Of a stretch of 42,856 nt of DNA, positions 1 through 6,225 are shown piece after piece. The DNA lies in the NCBI GenBank assembly GCA_947258385.1, contig CAMYII010000058.1, forward strand, positions 1-42,856. Direction: 5' to 3'. The translations under genes were made by a program, and so were the position numbers. The DNA comes from Acidiferrobacterales bacterium (lineage in GTDB: Bacteria; Pseudomonadota; Gammaproteobacteria; Acidiferrobacterales; SZUA-150). The notes beneath the pieces are model-generated. The model ran no database searches, was not told the origin of the DNA, and was given only the letters and a program-made list of their open reading frames with translations. Each line of letters starts with the position of its first letter. Position 1 is the first letter of the stretch.

Positions 1-440
1 TTTGGGCTGCCTCGGCCAAGAGCTCGCGCTGATCCCGGTTTTTCTGCGGTACTCAGCGAGGGCTGACGGGATTAAAGCAACATTGTGCGTATTGCATCAC
101 AGTCCGTAGACTGAATTTAGACGTACGACTAAGAAACGTAGTTTGATGTACAAGGCAAATGGCGTTGGGGTGACCCTTAAGCTTCGGCATGCATGGGTTT
201 TATCCCGTTAGACGCCGCCGAGCAGCGGAGCAAGAAGCGGGAACCACGCGAGCTCTTGGCCGAGGCAAATGCGCCGTTAGGCGCATTCCGAGTTAGCGAG
301 CGCCGCTTCTTGCGAGCAGCGCAGGGCACCCGCGAAGCGGGCAAGTCTCCGGGCGCGCTTTCTTTTCGTCCCTTTTCTTTGCGCGAACAAAGAAAAGGGA
401 CCCGTCGCACGGGCGCGGAAGCCCGTTAATAGCCTTTCCG
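1..440 (-). repeat. Multi-hairpin composite repeat, copy A (truncated by window edge)
   Basis: This is a non-coding repeat related to 38417-39127 but in the opposite orientation. Its inner left arm (1 to about 75) starts with 28 bases identical to 38633-38660. A core of about 115 bp follows; read in reverse it aligns with the core of the other copy, for example around GCCATTTG and AATTCAGTCTACGGA. The right arm (about 191-440) carries a chain of hairpins: 268-275/280-287, 329-333/337-341, a 14-bp stem 368-381/388-401, 401-405/409-413 and an overlapping alternative 411-414/421-424. Several open frames of 60-90 codons cross it on both strands, but they have no ribosome binding site and follow the palindromes, so I do not call them genes. 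The outer left arm lies beyond the window. Confidence 0.8.
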
Positions 441-462
441 CATCGCCGTAGGCGATCACATC

Positions 463-582
463 TGCGTCTTTGCATCAAATGCTCATATCAATAATTCAAC
501 GCAAAGACGCAAAAGCGCAAAGGTTTTCGGGATCATAGCCCGTATTTTCTCTGCGTCTTGGCGCCTTCGCGTTAAATACTCA
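463..582. repeat. Short inverted repeat built on a TGCGTCTT...GCGCCTTTGCGTT unit
   Basis: Two copies of a unit of about 27 bp face each other at 498-522 (minus) and 549-575 (plus), with a partial copy near 462-474. A further copy lies at 24006-24032, over the start of the alpha/beta hydrolase gene. The facing pair could fold into a large hairpin. It has no coding capacity and probably belongs to a small dispersed palindromic repeat family. Confidence 0.6.
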
Positions 583-610
583 TACTAGATTCCGTCGACG
601 CGATACACGA

Positions 611-636
611 TAAAGAAAGGGGCGCAAGCGCGCCCC
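611..636 (-). terminator. Rho-independent terminator after tusA-dsrE2
   Basis: Read on the minus strand, a 7-bp G+C stem (619-625 with 630-636, 4-base loop) is followed by the T-rich tract TTTCTTTA. It lies about 35 bp beyond the dsrE2 stop, as expected for the end of that operon. Confidence 0.7.
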
Positions 637-668
637 TTGATGCTCAATCCCGTGGCGTTACCACGGGT

Positions 669-1148
669 CTAAATGTACAAGGTGATATCGGAGTCGCCGG
701 CAAAGGCAAGGAAGGTGGACGCGCCGCCGAATTCCACGCCCTCGATGAACTCCGAGGGTTTGAATTCGAACAGGTCGACTGTCATCTGGCAGCCGATCAT
801 TTTGACATCCGCCTCCTGGCACAGGCCGCGCAGCTCTTCGATGCTGGCTACACCCTTGGACTTCATTTTTTGCTTCATCATCATGGTCATGATGCTTTCC
901 ATGCCCGGGATCGCGGTACCCAGCACCGGAAACCATTTGTCCATGGCCATGGGCATGGGCATGCCCGGATTGCCCAGGGGACTGACCTTGAGGTTCAGCT
1001 TCTTTTTCAACAACTGCAGGCCATAGAAGGTGAAGAAGATCTCGACGTCATAGCCCAATGCCGCGGCCGTTGACGCGAGAATGAAGGGAGGATAGGCCCA
1101 ATCCAGGGTACCCTTCGTCGCAATGATCGCCATCTTTTTATCGGCCAT
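669..1148 (-). CDS. dsrE2: DsrE2-like sulfur-carrier protein (DsrE/DsrF family)
   Basis: The product is 159 residues and belongs to the DsrE/DsrF/DrsH-like family, of the DsrE2 type found next to tusA in sulfur oxidisers. It starts with a DsrE fold strand (KKMAIIATKGTLDWAYPP). A Met-rich linker lies near residues 60-98, and two cysteines, C110 and C120, fall in the segment LCQEADVKMIGCQMT, where the family keeps its sulfur-binding cysteine. The family is thought to take part in cytoplasmic sulfur-relay reactions, accepting or presenting persulfide sulfur with TusA. The start has a strong Shine-Dalgarno (AGGAGG). It lies 76 bp downstream of tusA on the same strand and is followed by a terminator. 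The exact biochemical role is inferred from family and context. Confidence 0.88.
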   Translation of the reverse strand: MADKKMAIIATKGTLDWAYPPFILASTAAALGYDVEIFFTFYGLQLLKKKLNLKVSPLGNPGMPMPMAMDKWFPVLGTAIPGMESIMTMMMKQKMKSKGVASIEELRGLCQEADVKMIGCQMTVDLFEFKPSEFIEGVEFGGASTFLAFAGDSDITLYI

Positions 1149-1224
1149 GATGAGCCTCCTCCTGGCAATTGCCAGAAAACGGATACGTTGACGTTAAGAA
1201 CGACTTGCCTGTCTTGAATGCTTG

Positions 1225-1455
1225 CTATGCTTTTTTGATCAAGAACCTGAATTCTCCGCTTTCCTCCGTCGACTCCATCAGCTCGTTTCCTGTCTGCTTG
1301 GCAAACGCTTCGAAATCTTTGACAGAACCCGGATCGGTCGCGATCACACGCAGGACCTGGCCGCCGGTCAACTCATTCAGCGCTTTCTTGGCGCGTAGAA
1401 TGGGCAACGGGCAATTCAAACCACGTGCATCGAGTTCTTGATCAAAATCAGCCAT
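1225..1455 (-). CDS. tusA: TusA family sulfurtransferase
   Basis: This is a 76-residue TusA protein with the signature DARGLNCPLPILRAKKAL; C15 in the CPxP motif is the persulfide-carrying cysteine. TusA proteins move sulfane sulfur in the cytoplasm, either for thiolation of tRNA or, in sulfur oxidisers, as an intermediate carrier between rhodanese, DsrE-type proteins and the Dsr or Hdr oxidation machinery. The start at 1455 was chosen over an upstream in-frame codon at 1482 because GGAG lies just before it and the family begins at this point. Linkage to dsrE2, and the absence of tRNA-thiolation tusBCD partners here, favour a dissimilatory sulfur role. The rhodanese gene that often precedes this pair is not present upstream. 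Confidence 0.93.
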   Translation of the reverse strand: MADFDQELDARGLNCPLPILRAKKALNELTGGQVLRVIATDPGSVKDFEAFAKQTGNELMESTEESGEFRFLIKKA

Positions 1456-2078
1456 TTTTGTCTCCTTCTCTAGATAAACCAAGTTTTAGTTAACGACAGG
1501 ACTAGGACCAGCGAAAAAATGTGAACTCCGCTGCCGCTCAATCCTCACACCCGCGTCGGACGCCGATGGCCCGACCGGGCCGTGCACCGTGCGCAAGTAT
1601 CACCCACCCGCATCCGCTTGTACAACCACCCCGTGGCCACGCCGGCACGATGCGCCTGATCCTCGCGAGCTGCCCTGAGCTGCGAAACGTCGGGCACTAT
1701 ATTACTATTTTAATTATGGTTATAGGGATATATAATTAGTATATTATATACTAACTTAGGTTGATTAACAGCCGGATTGTTTCGCACACCTACCCGCGGT
1801 CGGGTCCCAGTATTCCCGGCCCCGCAAACGAGGCATCCCGACATCGATGATCCCACGCCGGCAGCGATGGCCACGACATCCGGGCAGACACCCCCGCCCA
1901 CTGTTTGCAAAAGCAGTCATTAATGCACACAATGACGCCTCGCGGCCGAACATCACTTATATAATTACAGGGCAACCAACCACCGCCATTACGGTCTAAT
2001 GGCGAAGCTTTAGCGATCCATGACTCAGCCCCGGTCAACCTTTACCCCCGTATTGCTGCGAGGCACAAAACTCTTGGC
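1456..2078. other. Divergent intergenic region between tusA and the M48 protease gene
   Basis: This stretch of about 620 bp has no supportable gene. It holds a strikingly A+T-rich patch at about 1698-1760, with runs such as TATATAATTAGTATATTATA, inside G+C-rich surroundings. Because both flanking genes point outward, it must carry the promoters for tusA-dsrE2 (minus) and the protease (plus). The A+T patch is the likeliest promoter or protein-binding zone, but I could not fix convincing -35/-10 pairs. Confidence 0.5.
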
Positions 2079-3536
2079 ATGGTAGTACTTCGTAACTTAT
2101 TGATCTTATGGGCATTAATCTCCTACGGCGCTTTTGCGAACGGCATAGTGCCCATTGGCGTCGGCGTTGACCTGCCCGATCTGGGGGATGAATCTGCCGC
2201 CGTCATTTCACCTTCCCAGGAGCGCAAACTGGGTGAAGATGTGATGCGTCAGGCGCGGCATTCGCTGAAATATTTGGATGATCCCGAGCTGCTCGATTAC
2301 ATCCAGCGGTTGGGCGATAAACTGGTGGCCCAGGCCGACTACCCGCATAAGTTCCAGTTTTACGTCGTCGACGATGCCAATATCAATGCCTTCGCCGTCC
2401 CGGGCGGGTTTATCAGCACCAACACGGGTCTCATACTGGCCGCGGAGTCCGAGGCGGAGTTGGCGTCGGTGCTGGCCCACGAAGCGGCCCACATCACCCA
2501 GCGGCACATCCCGCGCATGATCGCCGGACAGAAGCGCACGTCGGGGCTGTCCATGGCCGCCCTGCTCGCGGCGATCTTGCTGATCGGCAGCGGTCAGGGA
2601 GAGGCGGGGGAAGCGGCCATCGCGCTGTCCGGCGCGACACTCGCGCAACGCCAGATCAACTTCACCCGGGCCCATGAACAGGAGGCCGACCGCGTCGGCA
2701 CTCAGATCCTGGTCCAGGGCGGCTTCGACCCCCGCGCCATGCCCGCGTTTTTCCAGCGCCTGCAGAATTGGAGTCGGCTTTATGAAACCAACCTGCCCGA
2801 ATATTTGAGCACCCACCCTATTACCAGCAACCGTATCGCCGAATCGTTGAACCGTGCCGAGCGGTACCCGCCGATCAAGACATCCGACAGCCCCGATTTT
2901 CACCATGTGCGGGCCAAGATCCGCGCCATGACGGCGAGCAGTCCAGCCCGGGCCGTCGAGGCATTCAAGACCAGCATCGCCCGCGGCAAATCCGCCAACG
3001 CGGATGCCGAGCATTACGGTTACGCCTTCGCCCTGCTCTCCAACAGGCAATACGATGAGGCCCGCAAAGAGATCAGCGCGCTGCTGAAACGCCATCCGGA
3101 CAACATCTATTACCGCTTATTGCAGGCGGAGATCGAGATGGCGGCCGGCCATTACACCCAGGCGCTCAAGATCGATGCCGCCACCTATGCCAAGGCCCCT
3201 GGCAACCGCGCGGTGATGGGCCACTACGCAGGCGCCCTCTTGCAGACCGGTGAGGCGAAAACGGCCAGGAAACTGCTCGATGAGGCGGTGCGCCAGTATC
3301 CCGATGACCCGTCGTTTTATAAGATGCTGGCCACCGCCGCGGGTGAGACCGGGGACCGCTTTGCCGCCCACTATGCCCTGGCCGAGCATTATTATCTGAT
3401 CGGTAACCTCAGCAGCGCCGTCAAACAGCTGGAAATCGCCGCGCGCTTTACCGGTGAGAGCGATTATTACCGGGCACGGGTACAGGCCCGAATCAAGGAC
3501 ATCAAAAGCGAAATAGACCAGCAGCGGCACGAGTGA
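2079..3536 (+). CDS. bepA: Periplasmic M48 metalloprotease with TPR domain, BepA-like
   Basis: The 485-residue product has the BepA (YfgC) layout and nearly the same length as the E. coli protein. An N-terminal signal peptide (residues 1 to about 20, cleavage near AFA-NG) is followed by an M48 peptidase domain. Its zinc site is visible as HEAAH at 134-138, with the third ligand E202 in HEQEAD. The C-terminal 200 residues are helical TPR repeats (for example AEHYGYAFALLSNRQYDEARKEI). BepA acts in the periplasm as a chaperone/protease in outer-membrane protein assembly, notably LptD maturation and turnover with the BAM complex. No downstream partner is co-transcribed. The family call is firm; substrate assignment rests on the E. 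coli homologue. Confidence 0.9.
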   Translation: MVVLRNLLILWALISYGAFANGIVPIGVGVDLPDLGDESAAVISPSQERKLGEDVMRQARHSLKYLDDPELLDYIQRLGDKLVAQADYPHKFQFYVVDDANINAFAVPGGFISTNTGLILAAESEAELASVLAHEAAHITQRHIPRMIAGQKRTSGLSMAALLAAILLIGSGQGEAGEAAIALSGATLAQRQINFTRAHEQEADRVGTQILVQGGFDPRAMPAFFQRLQNWSRLYETNLPEYLSTHPITSNRIAESLNRAERYPPIKTSDSPDFHHVRAKIRAMTASSPARAVEAFKTSIARGKSANADAEHYGYAFALLSNRQYDEARKEISALLKRHPDNIYYRLLQAEIEMAAGHYTQALKIDAATYAKAPGNRAVMGHYAGALLQTGEAKTARKLLDEAVRQYPDDPSFYKMLATAAGETGDRFAAHYALAEHYYLIGNLSSAVKQLEIAARFTGESDYYRARVQARIKDIKSEIDQQRHE

Positions 3537-3680
3537 CACCTTGAGTCAGGCCGCGGGTTTGAGGGGCCGGCAAATCTGGCCGTAAAAACCGCGTTAACGT
3601 TGAGTCGCGCGCGGTCTAAATCGGGAATAATCTGGACGCTTGCCGCGTCTTGACGTACTAATCGTGGGGGGGGGTTGATC

Positions 3681-3708
3681 TCCCATAGGAGATGGGTATC
3701 CTATGGGA
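3681..3708. promoter_or_regulatory. Perfect inverted repeat upstream of the sox operon
   Basis: TCCCATAGGA (3681-3690) and TCCTATGGGA (3699-3708) form a perfect 10-bp inverted repeat with an 8-bp spacer, just after a run of nine G residues. It sits about 160 bp before soxX and has no T tract, so it could be an operator or the end of the protease transcript. No regulator gene is adjacent. Confidence 0.4.
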
Positions 3709-3818
3709 TTCTTGCTTGTTCGGGATGGATAAAGTCAATCGCCTGCGGTTCAAGGACGCATCCGTTAATCGATTATATCGTTAAATGCTAATATGGCCCC
3801 TGTGCCATAGCGTAGTCT

Positions 3819-3853
3819 GTTGACCCGTCAACCGACATAACTAGACATAACTA
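3819..3853 (+). promoter_or_regulatory. Candidate sox promoter/operator: palindrome plus tandem 10-mer
   Basis: GTTGACCCGTCAAC (3819-3832) is a perfect inverted repeat containing a -35-like TTGACC. It is followed by two exact tandem copies of GACATAACTA (3834-3843 and 3844-3853), ending only about 5 bp before the soxX Shine-Dalgarno. The layout suggests promoter and regulator-binding sequence for the sox operon; the -10 element is not clear. The rest of 3537-3869 shows no gene. Confidence 0.4.
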
Positions 3854-3869
3854 TTAGAGAGGAGGAGAA

Positions 3870-4280
3870 ATGCGGAACACCGCCAGACTCATGACCGCAA
3901 TGGCCGTCGCCCTGTTGATCGGCGGGCTGACATATATTCCCTATGCGAACGCGGCCGGGAACATCCCTAGCGCCAAGACCTGTAAAGCCAAGCCCAAAGA
4001 CACCGTCACCCAGGGCGGGTGTATCACCGTTAACAGAAAAAAGGGCAACTGCATGGCCTGTCACATGCTCGCCGGTGGCGATGAGGCCGGTCTACAGCAA
4101 GGCAACATCGCCCCGCCGTTGATTGCCATGAAACAGCGCATGGATAAAAGCAAGCTCCGCGCCATGATCTGGGACGCGACCCAGTTCAATCCCCAAGTGC
4201 TCATGCCCCCCTTCGGCAAGCACAAGGTCCTGACCGAAGAGGAGATTGACAAGGTCGTTGAGTTTATCTGGACGCTGTAA
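3870..4280 (+). CDS. soxX: Sulfur-oxidising protein SoxX, c-type cytochrome
   Basis: This is a 136-residue periplasmic monoheme cytochrome c. A signal peptide spans residues 1 to about 28 (ends YANA-AG). The heme-binding motif is CMACH at 61-65, and M112 in QVLMPPFGKH is the likely distal axial ligand. SoxX pairs with SoxA to form SoxAX, which oxidatively joins thiosulfate to the SoxY cysteine. It is the first gene of a soxXYZA cluster and has a strong Shine-Dalgarno (GAGGAG). Two cysteines before the heme (C38 and C51) could form a disulfide. Identification is firm from sequence and neighbours. Confidence 0.93.
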   Translation: MRNTARLMTAMAVALLIGGLTYIPYANAAGNIPSAKTCKAKPKDTVTQGGCITVNRKKGNCMACHMLAGGDEAGLQQGNIAPPLIAMKQRMDKSKLRAMIWDATQFNPQVLMPPFGKHKVLTEEEIDKVVEFIWTL

Positions 4281-4350
4281 GGCACAAGACCCGGTCCGAA
4301 CCGAGACCGCCAAGATATCTATAGCAGTAATTTTAAGAGGAGAAGCATAC

Positions 4351-4824
4351 GTGAACACCATGAAGCGCAGAACATTTCTCAAGGGGACACTCGCCGGCGG
4401 CGTCGTCGCTGTTGCGGCAGCCAGCGGTCTGCTGCGGCCGGCCGAAGCGCTGGCTGCCGGCTGGCCGAAAAACGCATTTACTGCCAAGGGCATGCAGGAT
4501 GCGCTGAAGGATCTCTTCGGCACGAGCGCCACCACCGCGAGCAAGGCGATCAAGATCACCGCGCCCATCCAGGCCGAGAACGGCGCCGTGGTACCGATCA
4601 CGGCCAGCACCACATTGCCCAACGTCGAGGCCATCGCCGTCGTTGTTGAGAAGAACCCCTCCCCGCTGGCGGCGTCGCTCGATATCCAGGGAGCCGCAGG
4701 TTACTTCCGCACCAAGATGAAGATGGGTCAGACCTCACCCGTGCATGTTGTGGTCAAATCCGGCGGCAAGCTGTATTCCGCCAAACAAGAGATCAAGGTC
4801 ACCACCGGCGGCTGCGGCGGTTAA
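4351..4824 (+). CDS. soxY: Thiosulfate oxidation carrier protein SoxY
   Basis: SoxY is the covalent carrier of sulfur intermediates in the Sox pathway. The 157-residue product has a twin-arginine signal (MKRRTFLKGTLAGG) and ends in the diagnostic swinging-arm motif GGCGG, with C155 as the attachment cysteine. I chose the GTG start at 4351 because GAGGAG lies 8 bases before it; a longer in-frame extension back to 4246 would overlap soxX and has no support. An ATG at 4360 is a possible alternative but is far from the Shine-Dalgarno. It lies between soxX and soxZ, its complex partner; the SoxYZ complex is probably exported through Tat with SoxZ as passenger. Confidence 0.95.
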   Translation: MNTMKRRTFLKGTLAGGVVAVAAASGLLRPAEALAAGWPKNAFTAKGMQDALKDLFGTSATTASKAIKITAPIQAENGAVVPITASTTLPNVEAIAVVVEKNPSPLAASLDIQGAAGYFRTKMKMGQTSPVHVVVKSGGKLYSAKQEIKVTTGGCGG

Positions 4825-4854
4825 ATTTAGGCAGATTCAAGCGAGGACGTAAAC

Positions 4855-5172
4855 ATGGCAAGCTTTACAACGAAGATCAAAGTCAAACAATCAGGCGTCA
4901 AGACGCTCGTGCTGACACTGGTTAAGCATCCGATGGAAACCGGCCAGCGGGTGGACAAGAAAACCAAGAAAAAGATTCCGGCACATTACATTCAGAAAAT
5001 GACCTTTGCAGTGGGCGGCAAACAGGTGGCTGAAGCCAATCTCGGCCCCGCAGTCTCGAAAGACCCGCTGGTGGGCGTACAGGTGAAAAACGCCAAGAAA
5101 GGCGACAAAGTCAAGGTCAGCTGGACCGATAACAAGGGTAACCGTGGCAGTGCCGAGAAAACGGTAGCATAA
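4855..5172 (+). CDS. soxZ: Thiosulfate oxidation carrier complex protein SoxZ
   Basis: This 105-residue protein has an immunoglobulin-like beta fold, recognisable from KVKQSGVKTLVLTLVKHPMETG near the N terminus and the closing strands DKVKVSWTDNKGNRG. SoxZ forms a heterodimer with SoxY and helps present the SoxY swinging arm to SoxAX, SoxB and, where present, SoxCD. It has no signal peptide of its own, consistent with export bound to the Tat substrate SoxY. It starts 30 bp after soxY behind GAGGA and is followed 74 bp later by soxA. Confidence 0.95.
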   Translation: MASFTTKIKVKQSGVKTLVLTLVKHPMETGQRVDKKTKKKIPAHYIQKMTFAVGGKQVAEANLGPAVSKDPLVGVQVKNAKKGDKVKVSWTDNKGNRGSAEKTVA

Positions 5173-5246
5173 CAATTGATAACATGTTTGGGCGTGCGAT
5201 TCGCGCCCGCATCGGCACTGGAAATAACCGCAGGAGGATACTCCAC

Positions 5247-6068
5247 ATGAAAAAACTGATAATTTTTCTCACGCTGACCGGCATGATGGGTGCCATGCCA
5301 GTTGCCTCTCAGGCCAGTCCCGAGGACGACTTGAAAGCCTGGCGCAGCTATTTCAAGACACGCTTTCCCGACGTCAAGTTTGACGAATTCTCCAATGGAT
5401 TGTATGCGCTGCCGGGCGCCGAGGACCGGCGCGCCGAGTGGGAGGAGATCATGGAATTTCCGCCCTATGAGCTCGAGCTCGAAGAAGGCAAGAAGTTCTG
5501 GGACGCCAACAAGCTGGGCACCTGCTTCAAGAACGGGGGGCGCGGGATCGCGCACAAGTACCCCTACTGGAACGGCAAGCAAGTCAGGACCATTGAGCTG
5601 GACATCAACGCCTGTCTGAAAAAGAAAGGGAAAAAACCGATCAAGAACCTGAAAAAAGGCAAGATGGCGCAGGTCGTCGCCTACATGAAGTCGATGTCGC
5701 GCGGCAAGCGGGTCAAAGTCGATCTGTCCAGCGCGGGTGCAAAAGCGGCCTATGAGAAGGGCAAGCAGTTCTATTGGGCGCGCCGCGGGCAACTGAATTT
5801 CTCCTGTGCCCACTGCCATGTCGATAAACCCGGGCAGTTTATCGGTGGTAATATCCTGAGCGCCGGTCTCGGCCACGGCGTCGGCTTTCCCGCCTACCGC
5901 TCGAAGTGGGGCGGGCTAGGCACCCTGCACCGCCGCTATGGCGGCTGCAACAAGCAGGTGCGGGCCAAGCCGCTGAAGCCACAAAGCGAGACTTATCGGG
6001 CCCTGGAATTGTATGAAACCTACATGGCCAGCGATCTGCCGCTGACTGCGCCGAGCCAGCGCTTTTAA
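5247..6068 (+). CDS. soxA: Sulfur-oxidising protein SoxA, monoheme type
   Basis: SoxA is the catalytic cytochrome subunit of SoxAX, which couples thiosulfate to SoxY. The 273-residue product has a signal peptide (cleavage near SQA-SP), a heme motif CAHCH at 187-191, and the active-site cysteine C234 in RRYGGCNKQVRAKP, the residue that becomes a persulfide heme ligand. Only one CxxCH is present: where diheme SoxA proteins have their N-terminal heme this one reads GTCFKNGG (C93), with another lone cysteine at C123, a likely disulfide pair. Start 5247 follows GGAGG; an earlier frame start at 5184 adds an unlikely leader. A terminator lies 23 bp after the stop. Confidence 0.95.
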   Translation: MKKLIIFLTLTGMMGAMPVASQASPEDDLKAWRSYFKTRFPDVKFDEFSNGLYALPGAEDRRAEWEEIMEFPPYELELEEGKKFWDANKLGTCFKNGGRGIAHKYPYWNGKQVRTIELDINACLKKKGKKPIKNLKKGKMAQVVAYMKSMSRGKRVKVDLSSAGAKAAYEKGKQFYWARRGQLNFSCAHCHVDKPGQFIGGNILSAGLGHGVGFPAYRSKWGGLGTLHRRYGGCNKQVRAKPLKPQSETYRALELYETYMASDLPLTAPSQRF

Positions 6069-6090
6069 CCGCAATGGCTGGCCAATGACA

Positions 6091-6119
6091 AAGCCCGGCT
6101 CCCGCAGCCGGGCTTTTTT
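6091..6119 (+). terminator. Rho-independent terminator after soxXYZA
   Basis: A perfect 10-bp stem, AAGCCCGGCT (6091-6100) with AGCCGGGCTT (6106-6115), has a 5-base loop and continues into TTTT. It ends the soxXYZA transcript, so soxB, 107 bp further on, probably has its own promoter or depends on read-through. Confidence 0.85.
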
Positions 6120-6225
6120 ACCCGGCGAACAGCCGGAATGAAACCCCCTTCAAGGGCGTCCGTAGTTATCATTCTTTTTCAGGTCGGCGCACGTCCTCAT
6201 CGGCGCGATACATGGAGATATTGCT

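Noticed and set aside
193-429. Overlapping open frames of 60-78 codons on both strands near the left end
   Set aside because: They run through the hairpins of the repeat, have no ribosome binding site, and recur with similar nonsense translations in copy B.
2208-3095. 295-codon minus-strand frame opposite the M48 protease gene
   Set aside because: It is an antisense shadow of a well-supported gene; the translation has no domain.
3681-3708. Calling the TCCCATAGGA inverted repeat a terminator of the protease gene
   Set aside because: There is no T tract on either side and it is about 145 bp beyond the stop, so I left it as a possible operator.
4246-4350. N-terminal extension of soxY back to 4246
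   Set aside because: It overlaps soxX, lacks a ribosome site, and would place the Tat signal in the middle of the protein.
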